From: Acidobacteriaceae bacterium
GTDB lineage: Bacteria; Acidobacteriota; Terriglobia; Terriglobales; Acidobacteriaceae
Length of the DNA stretch: 48,732 nt
NCBI GenBank assembly: GCA_027306695.1
Contig: DAHUZH010000010.1
Span: forward strand, 1 to 48,732
Direction of reading: 5' to 3'
Below, piece by piece: positions 8,421-17,529 of the stretch. The stretch's first letter is position 1, and each line of letters opens with the position of its first letter. The notes under the pieces were generated by a model, which saw nothing but the letters and a program-made list of their open reading frames with translations, searched no databases and was not told the DNA's origin. Position numbers and translations under genes: made by a program.

Positions 8421-9214
8421 CGGGTCAACTCCAGAACGCCCGAGCCGTCCGATCCAGCGGGTGGCAGCTTTGCGGCGGCGGTGGTATCGAGCAGCAGTCG
8501 AAGCTCGCCGCTTTCGGGGCGAATCAATTGCGAGGGATACTGCTCTGGCTGATACGGCCCCAACAGCACATTGCGCAAAACGTCCGCTTTGGATGCGCCC
8601 TGAATCAGGAAGAAGACGCCGCTGGCGTGGTTGATGACAGGCCAGGTGAGAGTAATACGCCAAGAATTTTTGGCCTCGACATGGTTCGCGACTGCGAGAC
8701 GCATCATGGAATCGAGACCTGCGGAGTGAGGAAATAATGAGGCGGTGTGACCGTCATCGCCCATACCTAACAGGACCAGGTCGAAGCGCGGCAGCTCCGC
8801 GCCTTCCAGGCGAAACTTATTACGCAAGGCCGACTCATAGCGTGAAGCGGCCTCTTCGGGATCAAGTTCGCCTTCCATGCGGACGATGTTCGCCGCTGGC
8901 AACGACACTTTCGACAGCAGCGTCTCGCGCGTCATACGATAGTTGGAGTCCTTGTCCTCTGGCGGGACGCAGCGCTCATCGACCCAAAACAATTGCAGAC
9001 GCGACCAGTCGATACGCTGGCGGAAGGGCTGCGCGGGATCGGCAAGCAACTCGAAGGTCCGGCGTGGAGTATTACCGCCGGAGATTGCAATGCGGGCAAC
9101 GCCACACGCGGCGATGGCCTGTTCGGCAGCCGATGTGATCCAGTCGGCAGCCGTCGCGCTCAGCATTTCCAGATCGTTCTTTACGTAATAGTGGACCGTG
9201 ATCGTCTTTGGCAT
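8417..9214 (-). CDS. pgl: 6-phosphogluconolactonase (DevB/SOL type)
   Basis: Hydrolyses 6-phosphogluconolactone to 6-phosphogluconate, step two of the oxidative pentose phosphate pathway. The 265-aa protein has the NagB-like fold with motifs ISGGNTPRRTFELLA near residue 45, FWVDERCVPPEDKDSNYRM and LGMGDDGHTASLFP, where the histidine of DGHTASLF is the presumed catalytic base in the family. It starts 21 bp after the zwf stop and overlaps glk by 4 bp at its own stop, so zwf, pgl and glk are probably co-translated from one message. Length and motif order are normal. Confidence 0.94.
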   Translation of the reverse strand: MPKTITVHYYVKNDLEMLSATAADWITSAAEQAIAACGVARIAISGGNTPRRTFELLADPAQPFRQRIDWSRLQLFWVDERCVPPEDKDSNYRMTRETLLSKVSLPAANIVRMEGELDPEEAASRYESALRNKFRLEGAELPRFDLVLLGMGDDGHTASLFPHSAGLDSMMRLAVANHVEAKNSWRITLTWPVINHASGVFFLIQGASKADVLRNVLLGPYQPEQYPSQLIRPESGELRLLLDTTAAAKLPPAGSDGSGVLELTR

Positions 9215-9235
9215 GATGGTAAATTTCGCAGACTA

Positions 9236-10777
9236 TTATTGTTGTCGCCACTTGCGGCCATCGCGGGCCAGCAAAGCGTCTGAAGTTTTCGGCCCCCAGC
9301 TTCCAGCAACGTAGTTGGGAAAATCTTTCGGCGGAGTGGCCGCCCATCCTTCGAGAATCGGCGTCATCAGCGCCCATGTTGCTTCGACGCCGTCGCGATG
9401 GGCGAATAGTGTTGCATCGCCAAGCATGGCGTCGAGCAGCAGACGCTCATATCCGTTGGCGGATGACACGCCGAAGGCCGTTGCATAATTGAAATCCATG
9501 TTGACGGGGCAACTTTGCATGGTGGGACCCGGAACTTTGGCGGCGAAACGTAAAGAGATGCCATCATTCGGTTGAATGCGCATGGAAATAATATTGGGCT
9601 GAATCTCGTCGCACTTGCCGCTTCCATTCGTGTCTTTGAACAGCAGCAATGGTGGCTGCTTGAACTGGATTGTGATTTCCGTGGCCCGCTTGGCCAGACG
9701 CTTTCCGGCGCGCAGATAAAACGGGACGCCCGCCCACCGCCAATTCTCAATCTCCAGACGCAACGCAGCGAAGGTCTCCGTGTTGGACGCGGGATCGACA
9801 CGATCTTCCTGACGATACCCAATGACTGGCTTGCCTTCGATGGTCCCAGCGCTGTACTGTCCGCGTGCCGTGTCTTCCAGCGGGATAGACTGGATGGCCT
9901 TCCAGACCTTGATTTTTTCTGTTCGGATGGGCGCTGCGCCGAAGGAAACCGGCGGCTCCATGGCAACAAACGACAGTAGCTCCATCACATGGTTTTGCAC
10001 CACATCGCGCAGCGCTCCGGCCTTTTCATAGAAGGGGCCGCGGCCTTCTATGCCGATGTTTTCCGCAGCCGTGATCTGCACATGGTCAATGAAATTGCGG
10101 TTCCAAATAGGTTCAAAAATTCCATTTGCAAAACGGAAGACCAAGATGTTCTGGACCGTTTCCTTGCCCAGATAATGATCGATGCGAAAGATTTGATCTT
10201 CAGACAGCACCTGATTCACATCGTCATTCAACTCCCGCGCGGACTGGAGATCATGGCCAAAGGGTTTTTCGATGATGACGCGCACCGTGCCCTTCTCCGG
10301 CTTGGCCATGCCATGCGCGCCCAACTGATGCACAATCTCTGCAAAATAGCCGGGGGCGGTGGCGAGATAAAACAAACGGCCGCCGTTGGTCCCATATTTC
10401 TTGTCCAGGGTTTCAAGAAGCGCCTTGAGCTTGGTATAGCCATCCGCATCGTCGAAGTTCATAGCATGGTAGTTCACCTTGGCGATGAACTCATCGAGTT
10501 TTGAATCTCCATCCTCGACACCGCCGCCAGAGAGAATGCCTTCGCGCATGTCCTTGGCGAATTCATCCGTAAGTGGACGGCGCGCCACACCAACGACTGC
10601 GAATTTTTCGGGCAGCAGTCCACCTTGCTCCAGGTGGTAGAGAGCGGGCAACAGCTTTTTTTTGGTCAGATCACCGGACGCGCCAAAGATGACGACGATG
10701 CATGGATCGGGCACGCGCTCCGTGCCGCTGGATGCTTTCACTTCTTCGGGCGAGATCGTTATTTCTGTCGTTGCCAT
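9236..10777 (-). CDS. zwf: Glucose-6-phosphate 1-dehydrogenase
   Basis: Oxidises glucose 6-phosphate to 6-phosphogluconolactone, producing NADPH (or NADH). The 513-aa protein contains the dinucleotide-binding fingerprint GASGDLTKKK at 32-41, EKPFGHD near 170, and the substrate/catalytic signature RIDHYLGKE at 198-206. The C-terminal half carries the family beta-sheet domain (RAGKRLAKRATEI, LLLDAMLGDATLF). ATG 10777 follows AAGGAG with a 9-nt spacer, a strong ribosome site. It is followed 21 bp later by pgl and preceded by gnd with a 69-bp gap, so this gap could hold an internal promoter; no clear consensus was seen. Confidence 0.96.
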   Translation of the reverse strand: MATTEITISPEEVKASSGTERVPDPCIVVIFGASGDLTKKKLLPALYHLEQGGLLPEKFAVVGVARRPLTDEFAKDMREGILSGGGVEDGDSKLDEFIAKVNYHAMNFDDADGYTKLKALLETLDKKYGTNGGRLFYLATAPGYFAEIVHQLGAHGMAKPEKGTVRVIIEKPFGHDLQSARELNDDVNQVLSEDQIFRIDHYLGKETVQNILVFRFANGIFEPIWNRNFIDHVQITAAENIGIEGRGPFYEKAGALRDVVQNHVMELLSFVAMEPPVSFGAAPIRTEKIKVWKAIQSIPLEDTARGQYSAGTIEGKPVIGYRQEDRVDPASNTETFAALRLEIENWRWAGVPFYLRAGKRLAKRATEITIQFKQPPLLLFKDTNGSGKCDEIQPNIISMRIQPNDGISLRFAAKVPGPTMQSCPVNMDFNYATAFGVSSANGYERLLLDAMLGDATLFAHRDGVEATWALMTPILEGWAATPPKDFPNYVAGSWGPKTSDALLARDGRKWRQQ

Positions 10778-10846
10778 GGAACACGCTCCTTACGGGAAAA
10801 ATGAGGATGATGCCTGCCGAGAAACCTTCCCTTCAGCATGCGTGGG

Positions 10847-11755
10847 CTAGCTTGTCTTTTTCACTGCGTGGCCGCCGAATTCGTTGCGCATGATGGCCAG
10901 CATACGATCGGAAAAATTATTGTCTTCCCGCGAGCGCAGTCTGCGAATCAAGGACTCCGTGATGACCGGCGCAGAAACGTTCAGGTCGATGGCCTCGAAT
11001 ACCGTCCAGCGGCCTTCTCCGGAGTCCGAAACATAGGCTTCCAATCCGTCAAGCTGTGGATTTTTTGCCAGCGCATCCGCAGTCAGATCGAGCAGCCACG
11101 AGCGGACCACGCTGCCGTAACGCCAGATCTCTGCAATCTGCGTCAGGTCCAAATGCAGCGGCTCCTTATGCTTCATGATGGAGAAGCCTTCCGCGTATGC
11201 CTGCATCAGTCCATATTCGATGCCGTTGTGGACCATCTTGACGAAGTGGCCGGCGCCGGATGGCCCGACATGGCCCCAACCCTTGTCTTTGGCGGGTGCA
11301 AGCGTCTCGAAGATGGGGCGCAGTTGCTCCACTGGCTGCGCATCACCGCCGACCATCATGCTATAGCCTTCTTTCAAACCCCAGACGCCGCCGGAAGTGC
11401 CAACATCGACGAAGTTGAATCCCTTGGCTGTAAGCTGCGCGTGGCGGCGCTGCGAATCCTTGTAATTGGAATTGCCGCCATCGATAAAGATGTCGCCCTT
11501 CTGCATTAACGGTTCGAGCTTGGCGATGGTCTGGTCGACGGGATCGCCTGCGGGGACCATGATCCAGATGGCGCGCGGGGCCTTCAGATTTTTTACCAGG
11601 TCTTCAAGCGATGGCACGCCGACCGAACCGGCAGCCGTGAGCTTGCCCACAGCCTCCGCACTGAAGTCGAAGCCGACGACTTTATGTCCTCCCTGACGAA
11701 GGCGCTCTGCCATATTGAAGCCCATTTTTCCAAGACCGATCAGACCCAGTTCCAT
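10847..11755 (-). CDS. gnd: 6-phosphogluconate dehydrogenase, decarboxylating, short form
   Basis: Oxidative decarboxylation of 6-phosphogluconate to ribulose 5-phosphate and CO2. At 302 aa this is the short homotetrameric type rather than the ~470-aa dimeric type. The N-terminal Rossmann turn is GLGKMG at 7-12. The substrate-binding segment is IDGGNSNYKDSQRR (91-104), followed by GTSGGVWGL (119-127), and the catalytic lysine is K173 in HFVKMVHNGIEYG. The end of beta-strand 2 is an acidic residue (GFD, D30), with no Arg-Thr pair after it, which suggests NAD+ preference; that is inference. GGGGAGCGT lies just upstream of ATG 11755. The HAD gene ends 40 bp upstream on the same strand. Confidence 0.94.
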   Translation of the reverse strand: MELGLIGLGKMGFNMAERLRQGGHKVVGFDFSAEAVGKLTAAGSVGVPSLEDLVKNLKAPRAIWIMVPAGDPVDQTIAKLEPLMQKGDIFIDGGNSNYKDSQRRHAQLTAKGFNFVDVGTSGGVWGLKEGYSMMVGGDAQPVEQLRPIFETLAPAKDKGWGHVGPSGAGHFVKMVHNGIEYGLMQAYAEGFSIMKHKEPLHLDLTQIAEIWRYGSVVRSWLLDLTADALAKNPQLDGLEAYVSDSGEGRWTVFEAIDLNVSAPVITESLIRRLRSREDNNFSDRMLAIMRNEFGGHAVKKTS

Positions 11756-11795
11756 ACGCTCCCCTTTTCAGAAAAAATGTTCTGCGATTCGCAAT

Positions 11796-12449
11796 TCAAC
11801 TTGCGGCAATCCCCAGCCACCCAAGTTCGACGATGACTTGCTGCGGTGTTTCCATACGCACTCCAACAATTCCTAGCTCACGCGCGGCGGCGACATTTTC
11901 CTCGCGATCGTCGATGAAGACACACTCATGCGGCGAGCGCTGCGAAATCTCCAGCGCGCAGCGAAAAAATTCGACCTCCGGTTTGCGCAGACCAATATAT
12001 GCCGACACCAAATATGCGTCGAACAGGCCGCACAGCCCGAGTTGTGGAATGCGATAGTCCATCAACTCCCGCGATTCATTGCTTAATAAATAGATGCCCG
12101 TGTCCGCCGTTACGGTGCGCTGCGCGCGAAGACGCCGCACGAATGCAATCATCTCCGGGTACAGCACGTTGCTGACGGCACGCATCTGGGCGATAAAATC
12201 TTCTTCAGAAAAAGCCCGTGGCGCATAGAAAACGGTCTGCTGCAAATACTGATTCAGGCCGATCTTTCCCCGCTCCCATAAATCATTGGGCCGCTCGTGA
12301 CGTTGCTCAAATTCCTCGAAGCTCAATCCAAAATGTTCCGCGACATACCGACGCGCGTGATGGTCCCATCCGTTGGTGAGAAGCACGCCGCCACAGTCCC
12401 AGAAGGTGGCCGCGATCTTCGTCCGCGCTGCGGGAATGGCCCTGGTCAT
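11796..12449 (-). CDS. HAD-superfamily hydrolase, YihX/epoxide-hydrolase-N-like phosphatase
   Basis: Probable small-molecule phosphatase of 217 aa. HAD motif I is FWDCGGVLLTN near residues 16-26: the nucleophile aspartate is present, and the second position of DxD is Gly, as in the YihX subgroup. Motif II is LLSNES, the lysine of motif III lies in GLRKPEVEFF, and motif IV is VFIDDREENVAAARELG. The helical cap between motifs I and II is of the short C1 type. The gene lies 9 bp after rpiB and 40 bp before gnd on the same strand, so a sugar-phosphate substrate is a reasonable guess from context but is not shown by sequence. Upstream ribosome-site similarity is weak (CGAGC). Confidence 0.82.
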   Translation of the reverse strand: MTRAIPAARTKIAATFWDCGGVLLTNGWDHHARRYVAEHFGLSFEEFEQRHERPNDLWERGKIGLNQYLQQTVFYAPRAFSEEDFIAQMRAVSNVLYPEMIAFVRRLRAQRTVTADTGIYLLSNESRELMDYRIPQLGLCGLFDAYLVSAYIGLRKPEVEFFRCALEISQRSPHECVFIDDREENVAAARELGIVGVRMETPQQVIVELGWLGIAAS

Positions 12450-12458
12450 CGCAGCTCG

Positions 12459-12935
12459 TTAAACAGTGGGTCCCCAGTTGTCGGTCATAAAACGGGCCTC
12501 AATGGCCTTGACCTTATTGAAGCGCCGCACAAACCGTTCCTCATTGTTCTGGAAATGCGCATTCAAATAGGCCGAAACAATGTCATACGCCAGCGCATAC
12601 CCGACGATGCGCGAACCGATGACGAGCACGTTCATATCGTCATGCTCGACGCCCTGGTGCGCGGAGTAGGTGTCGTGGCACATGCCTGCGCGGATGCCCG
12701 GCATTTTGTTGGCGGCCACGGAAACTCCCACCCCAGAGCCGCAGATGAGGACGCCGCGTTCCGCATTTTTTGCATGGAGTGCGCGACCAACATATTCGGC
12801 AAAGTCAGGATAGTCGGACGGCTCCGTGTTATACGCGCCAAGATCGAGGACCTCATGGCCCAGGTCTGCGATGTACTTTCGCAGTTCTTCTTTCAGCTCA
12901 AATCCCGCGTGGTCGGAAGCGATGGCGATTTTCAT
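12459..12935 (-). CDS. rpiB: Ribose-5-phosphate isomerase B
   Basis: Interconverts ribulose 5-phosphate and ribose 5-phosphate. The 158-aa protein has the RpiB/LacAB signature set: ASDHAGFELKEEL at the N-terminus, ICGSGVGVSVAANK with the cysteine used as catalytic base in RpiB, and HDTYSAHQGVEHDDMNVLVIGSR. ATG 12935 begins the conserved N-terminus MKIAIASDHAG. The longer open frame to 13241 reads back into tkt and is not coding. It begins 10 bp after the tkt stop and ends 9 bp before the HAD gene, so the three are certainly co-transcribed. Allose-6-phosphate isomerase activity is an alternative for some family members, but the pentose phosphate context favours RpiB. Confidence 0.94.
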   Translation of the reverse strand: MKIAIASDHAGFELKEELRKYIADLGHEVLDLGAYNTEPSDYPDFAEYVGRALHAKNAERGVLICGSGVGVSVAANKMPGIRAGMCHDTYSAHQGVEHDDMNVLVIGSRIVGYALAYDIVSAYLNAHFQNNEERFVRRFNKVKAIEARFMTDNWGPTV

Positions 12936-12945
12936 GTTCGTCTTC

Positions 12946-14964
12946 TCACTTCCCCGCCATGGCGGGCGTTCTGCGGGCACGCTCAACGATGCGCGTGGCG
13001 CGTTCGACGACGTTGTTGACATTAAAGCCGAGTTTGTCCATGGCGATGTTGCCAGGTGCGGAGGAACCGAAGCGGTCGAGACCGAGGACATCTCCAGTGT
13101 CGCCTGCAATCTGCCACCAGCAGATGGGGCTGCCAGCTTCGACGACGAGACGGGGAACGCCAGCAGGAAGAATTTTGCGCTGGTAGGCCTCGGGCTGCTC
13201 GTGAAACAGCCGCCAGCTTGGCATGGAAACGATGCGCGCATGCATGCCCTGCGATTCCAGTTCCGTGGCGGCCTTTTGAATCAGGCTGACCTCGCTGCCG
13301 GTTGCGATCAATACAACATCCGGCGATGAGCTGCCGTCCTGCAGCACATACGCGCCATGGCGAACGCCATTCAGAATGTCGTATTTCGTTCCGTCGAGAA
13401 TGGGCAGGTCCTGCCGCGAAAGCGCAAGGAAGGAAGGCTTGCGGCGCTCCAGAATCACCTGCCACGCAGCGGCGGTTTCGTTCGCGTCGGCGGGACGGAA
13501 GTCGGTGAATTCCGGGATCGCGCGCAGCGATGCGAGGTGCTCGACCGGTTGATGCGTCGGGCCATCTTGACCGAGGCCGATGGAGTCGTGCGTAAAGACG
13601 AAGGTCGATGGCGTCTGCATCAATGCGGCCAGGCGCAGCGCGGGGCGGGCGTAGTCGCTGAACACAAAGAATGTAGAGCCGTAAGGGATAACGCCGCCGT
13701 GCGCGGCCATTCCGTTGACGAAGGCGCACATGCCAAACTCGCGCACACCAAAGAAGATGTTGCGTCCGTTGGGGTCGACGTGGAAGCTGGGGCTGTCTTT
13801 GATCGTCGTCTTGGTGGAGGTCGAAAGGTCCGCCGCGCCGCCGATCAATTCCGGCACTTTGGCGGCAATACCATTCAGCGCCGCGTTGCCGGCCGTCCGC
13901 GTGGCCATGGGTTTCGAGTCCGCCAGGAATTTCGGCACGCCTGCTTCCCAGCCAGTGGGAAGTTTCCCGGCAAAGACGCGCTCATATTCCGCGGCCAGAT
14001 CGGGAAACTGCTGCTTGTATTTCGCGAACATGGCGTTCCAGTCGCTTTCAAACTTCGCGCCGCGTTCTTTCGCGTGCGCCCAATTTTTCGCAGCTTCATC
14101 GGGAACGTAAAAACTTTTATCTGCGGGCCAGCCGAGCGCCTCTTTGGTTAGTCTGGTGTCTTCCGCGCCCAGCGGCTCTCCGTGCGCTTTGGAAGTGCCT
14201 GCCTTCGGGCTGCCGTAACCGATCACGGTCCGTACTGCGATGATCGAGGGCTTATCGGTGACGGCCTTGGCCGCATCCACGGCTTTTTCGATGGCTTCCA
14301 GATCGTTGCCATCCATGACGCGCTGCACATGCCAGTGGTAGGCCTCAAAGCGCTGCTCGACATTTTCGGTGAAGGAAAGCTCCGTGGGGCCATCGAGCGA
14401 GATCAGATTGTCATCGTAGAAAAGGATGAGCTTGCCCAGGCCGAGCGTTCCGGCGAAGGAACATGCCTCATGCGAGACGCCTTCCATCAGGTCGCCATCG
14501 CCGCACATGACGTAGGTGTAATGATTGACGATCTCGAATCCCGGCTTGTTGTAGCGTGCCGCCAGGTGGCGCTCCGCCGCCGCCATGCCAATCGACATGG
14601 CCAGTCCTTGTCCCAGAGGGCCAGTGGTCACTTCGACGCCATCGGTCGCGCCCCGTTCCGGGTGGCCGGGGGTCTTCGAGTCGAACTGACGGAACTGTTG
14701 CAGGTCTTCCATCGTGACCTTGTAGCCGGAGAGATGCAGCACCGAGTACAGCATCGCCGAGGCGTGACCGTTGGAGAGCACAAAACGGTCGCGGTCCGTC
14801 CAATGAGAGTTCGCCGGATTGTGGCGCATGTACTTGTGAAAGAGCAGATAGGTGATGGGGGCATCGCCCAGCGGAGCGCCGGGATGGCCGCTGTTGGCCT
14901 TTTCCACGGCGTCTACGGCAAGAAATCGCAGTGCATTGATCGACAGTTGGTCCAGTTCCGTCAT
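12946..14964 (-). CDS. tkt: Transketolase
   Basis: Thiamine-diphosphate enzyme that moves two-carbon units between ketose and aldose phosphates in the non-oxidative pentose phosphate pathway. The 672-aa length is normal. Recognised motifs: SGHPGAPLG at 25-33, RFVLSNGHASAMLY at 60-73, TGPLGQGLAMSIGMA, the ThDP/metal motif CGDGDLMEG (154-162), SKAHGEPLGAED, and in the pyrimidine-binding domain HDSIGLGQDGPTHQPVEHLASLRAIP. ATG 14964 matches the usual N-terminus MTELDQLSINALRFLAVDAV. The open frame to 15270 would run into the GH15 gene and has no similarity. It sits 113 bp downstream of the GH15 stop and is immediately followed by rpiB. Confidence 0.96.
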   Translation of the reverse strand: MTELDQLSINALRFLAVDAVEKANSGHPGAPLGDAPITYLLFHKYMRHNPANSHWTDRDRFVLSNGHASAMLYSVLHLSGYKVTMEDLQQFRQFDSKTPGHPERGATDGVEVTTGPLGQGLAMSIGMAAAERHLAARYNKPGFEIVNHYTYVMCGDGDLMEGVSHEACSFAGTLGLGKLILFYDDNLISLDGPTELSFTENVEQRFEAYHWHVQRVMDGNDLEAIEKAVDAAKAVTDKPSIIAVRTVIGYGSPKAGTSKAHGEPLGAEDTRLTKEALGWPADKSFYVPDEAAKNWAHAKERGAKFESDWNAMFAKYKQQFPDLAAEYERVFAGKLPTGWEAGVPKFLADSKPMATRTAGNAALNGIAAKVPELIGGAADLSTSTKTTIKDSPSFHVDPNGRNIFFGVREFGMCAFVNGMAAHGGVIPYGSTFFVFSDYARPALRLAALMQTPSTFVFTHDSIGLGQDGPTHQPVEHLASLRAIPEFTDFRPADANETAAAWQVILERRKPSFLALSRQDLPILDGTKYDILNGVRHGAYVLQDGSSSPDVVLIATGSEVSLIQKAATELESQGMHARIVSMPSWRLFHEQPEAYQRKILPAGVPRLVVEAGSPICWWQIAGDTGDVLGLDRFGSSAPGNIAMDKLGFNVNNVVERATRIVERARRTPAMAGK

Positions 14965-15077
14965 ACATCCCTCTCCACACGCGGGCGCAACCGGCCCGGT
15001 TTCAAAGTCTTTGTCCTTACATTGTATAGATGCAGCGCGGCATGGCCGGTGGCGGAGAGAAGAGAACAATCTTCCAC

Positions 15078-17504
15078 TCATTTGGCAACGGCATCGCTCA
15101 CCTGCACATCGTAATTTTTCCCCTCCCAGCGATTTTCTTCGGGCCAGAAAAATGTAAAGGAGATTGCGCCCTGCATCGCTTTGTCCACAGGAATATCGGC
15201 GTAGTTCCCGGAGGCGCCCACATGTTTGGATTCTTGGGTGTGGCTGGTCAGCCAGGCATCCTCGGTCCAAAGCACACGGAAGCGGGAGGCATCGAGGATG
15301 CGCAGGGTCTTCCCCGCCGCCATGCGCTGCACAATGTGATCCCGCTTAAAAATTTCAATCGGTAGCATGCGCGTGCGGAACCGATAGCGCCGTTCTACCG
15401 ATTCCACACGATCGAAGATCTGTCCGTCCTCCACTGAGCGCAGCAGCTTGATGTACTCCGAATGCGCCCAGGCCAGCGGCATGGCGGAGCCGGAAGGACG
15501 TCCTAGAAGCATTCCCATGTCGGGGAGATCGGGTGCATCCCAGATTTGTTCGGGAAGCATTCCACCAGAGGAACTGAAACGCTCCATGGCGGCAATCATA
15601 GGGCGAACATCATTGCCCGCGGCCAGCTCGTAATGCGCCCGCTCGCCGGTCAGCAGCGGCCACGCGCGGCCTTGCCCCCAGCCATCGTAGGGGCCGCCGT
15701 CGTGCTGCTGGCCATAGCCATCGTGGTTATAGCGCCTCCAGCAGAGGCCATAGGGTGTGTTCACTTTCAAAATTGCGTCCACCACTTTCAGCGAATCCAC
15801 GATGAGCGGATCGTTTGCCGGGCGGATTCCGTAGCGGACCAGTTCGAGAAAGCCGTGATCGATGATTTCGCGGGCCTCATACACAGATTTTTCTCTGGGG
15901 CCACGATTGGCCATGCGGATGCGCCCTTCGCCAACCTCAGGATTGAAAAACGGATCGCCCGGGCAAGGCGGACGGATGCGCATATAGTGACGGCTCACGC
16001 CGGGCAGCAGGACGCCATCGTTGGTAACGGTCCAGGCTTCCAGGTTGGACTCAATCCAGTCGGCGAAGACCGCATAAAAATTGGCGAGGTCAGGGGCGTC
16101 GTGCGCTTTGACCAGTTCACTTGCGCAGATCAGTCCGGTAATGACAGCGGCCAGCGTGGAAGGTGAGTAGCCTGCGTTCTCTTCCCATCGTTCCTGCTGG
16201 GTGACGGGGGCAAACCTCACCAAGTATCCGGCAGCGCGCTCAATGAACGGAAATATATCGAAGTTGCCGAGCGCATTCTGCTTCCACAACCGCCAAGCCA
16301 GAATGATGGGAAACGCGACTTCATCGAGCTGCATGCCGGACCAGTAAGGCGTCCCGTTCACCCAGAAGTTCTGCGAAAAACCGCCATCCTGCCGCTGGGA
16401 GCACGCCAGATACACTAGCGCCCGCAGCGCGGTCTCCTGACGCCCGACCGCCATCAGGGCCGTTGCGGTCTGCACCATGTCGCGCGTCCAGACCAGGTGA
16501 TAGCCGCCGAGGTCATCGTCTCCCTTCGACTGCCCCCACGGGATGGAGGCCGAGGCGATGAAAGCGCCCTGAAAGGTCTTGTCCTCATGCGCGAGCAGAA
16601 TACTGTGGCTGATACGCAACAACCGTCCTTGATCGTTAGAGGCCGAAACCAGCTGAGTAGGGCCTTTGGCGCGATGCCACTGGGCGGTAAAGCGCTCCAG
16701 ATGTGCCGGAAATCCGGTGGCCAGGGACTGCATCGTACCGGCCAGCGCAGCATGGTGGCCACGCCCGAAGCCGACGGCCACGGTAAATTCGCGATGCAGT
16801 GCCACGTCGATTTCGCCCATGACCGCGATGTTGCCATCGAGCGCCTGGTCGAACTCCCAATCCATTTTGAAATTTTGATTCAGGTCCTGCCAGCCGTCAC
16901 TGGAGCCGACGTATCCGCAGGACGCCTTCGTAAAGCCGCAGTCGGCGGTCATCGCCAGCGAAGTGATGTCTTTCCACGCCAGCAACATGCGTTTGCCGCC
17001 AACATCGATCACGCGGGCTGAATTTCCAGTGCCGCCAACCTCCAGATGCGGAGCCAGCAATGCATATACTTTGAGGCGGCTGAGAAAATCTTCCTCGCCA
17101 TCGAGGCGGACGTGGATGAGCACGGTCGATTGATGCGGATCGGAGATGATCTCCTTGGTCAGCGTGTAGCGGCCCAGCGGATCGTGACCGACGATCCGCA
17201 CTCCCAGTGCTTCCGGGTCAATGTAGGCGAAGGTACGGTCGAGATCGCGTTTCTCTTCATGGAAAAATGTCTCGCCATCGCTGATCAAAAATCCAAGGTC
17301 GCGGACCTGGGGACGGTCGATCGTAGGATAATAAATTTCGTTCAAAATGCCGTGCGATACGGTAAACCAGACGCGGCTGGAGGCGGAGTACGCCGTGCCG
17401 ACGGACTCTTTTTCGCTGGAAGTCCAACGCGGCGGCAGGCCGGGAGAACCGAATGCCGATCCATCGGCTGTCACCCACTGGTATTCAGGCGCACTGGGAA
17501 TCAT
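15078..17504 (-). CDS. Glycoside hydrolase family 15 (glucoamylase/glucodextranase-like)
   Basis: Predicted exo-acting enzyme that releases glucose from alpha-1,4 (or alpha-1,6) glucans. The 808-aa protein has a beta-rich N-terminal domain (about 1-270) of the glucodextranase-N type, with an early YSASSRVWFTVSHGILNEIYYP stretch, and a C-terminal (alpha/alpha)6 barrel with GGYHLVWTRDMVQTATAL, FSQNFWVNGTPYWSGMQLDE and SSGGMLPEQIWDAPDLPDMGM, which holds a probable catalytic glutamate. No signal peptide is visible (MIPSAPEYQWVT), so it may act on cytoplasmic glycogen or maltodextrin. ATG 17504 follows GGAG at 6 nt. It is the first gene of the minus-strand pentose phosphate cluster. Trehalase-like activity is known for some GH15 members and cannot be excluded. 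Confidence 0.9.
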   Translation of the reverse strand: MIPSAPEYQWVTADGSAFGSPGLPPRWTSSEKESVGTAYSASSRVWFTVSHGILNEIYYPTIDRPQVRDLGFLISDGETFFHEEKRDLDRTFAYIDPEALGVRIVGHDPLGRYTLTKEIISDPHQSTVLIHVRLDGEEDFLSRLKVYALLAPHLEVGGTGNSARVIDVGGKRMLLAWKDITSLAMTADCGFTKASCGYVGSSDGWQDLNQNFKMDWEFDQALDGNIAVMGEIDVALHREFTVAVGFGRGHHAALAGTMQSLATGFPAHLERFTAQWHRAKGPTQLVSASNDQGRLLRISHSILLAHEDKTFQGAFIASASIPWGQSKGDDDLGGYHLVWTRDMVQTATALMAVGRQETALRALVYLACSQRQDGGFSQNFWVNGTPYWSGMQLDEVAFPIILAWRLWKQNALGNFDIFPFIERAAGYLVRFAPVTQQERWEENAGYSPSTLAAVITGLICASELVKAHDAPDLANFYAVFADWIESNLEAWTVTNDGVLLPGVSRHYMRIRPPCPGDPFFNPEVGEGRIRMANRGPREKSVYEAREIIDHGFLELVRYGIRPANDPLIVDSLKVVDAILKVNTPYGLCWRRYNHDGYGQQHDGGPYDGWGQGRAWPLLTGERAHYELAAGNDVRPMIAAMERFSSSGGMLPEQIWDAPDLPDMGMLLGRPSGSAMPLAWAHSEYIKLLRSVEDGQIFDRVESVERRYRFRTRMLPIEIFKRDHIVQRMAAGKTLRILDASRFRVLWTEDAWLTSHTQESKHVGASGNYADIPVDKAMQGAISFTFFWPEENRWEGKNYDVQVSDAVAK

Positions 17505-17529
17505 GGCAACTCCATTGTTAAAGTTTCGT

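Noticed and set aside
13357..14151. 264-codon open frame on the + strand
   Set aside because: Antisense to the C-terminal half of tkt, with Arg/Gly-rich shadow composition and no recognisable domain.
14182..15114. 310-codon open frame on the + strand
   Set aside because: It lies wholly antisense to tkt, which has full-length family motifs. Long antisense frames are expected at this G+C; no signal or motif supports it.
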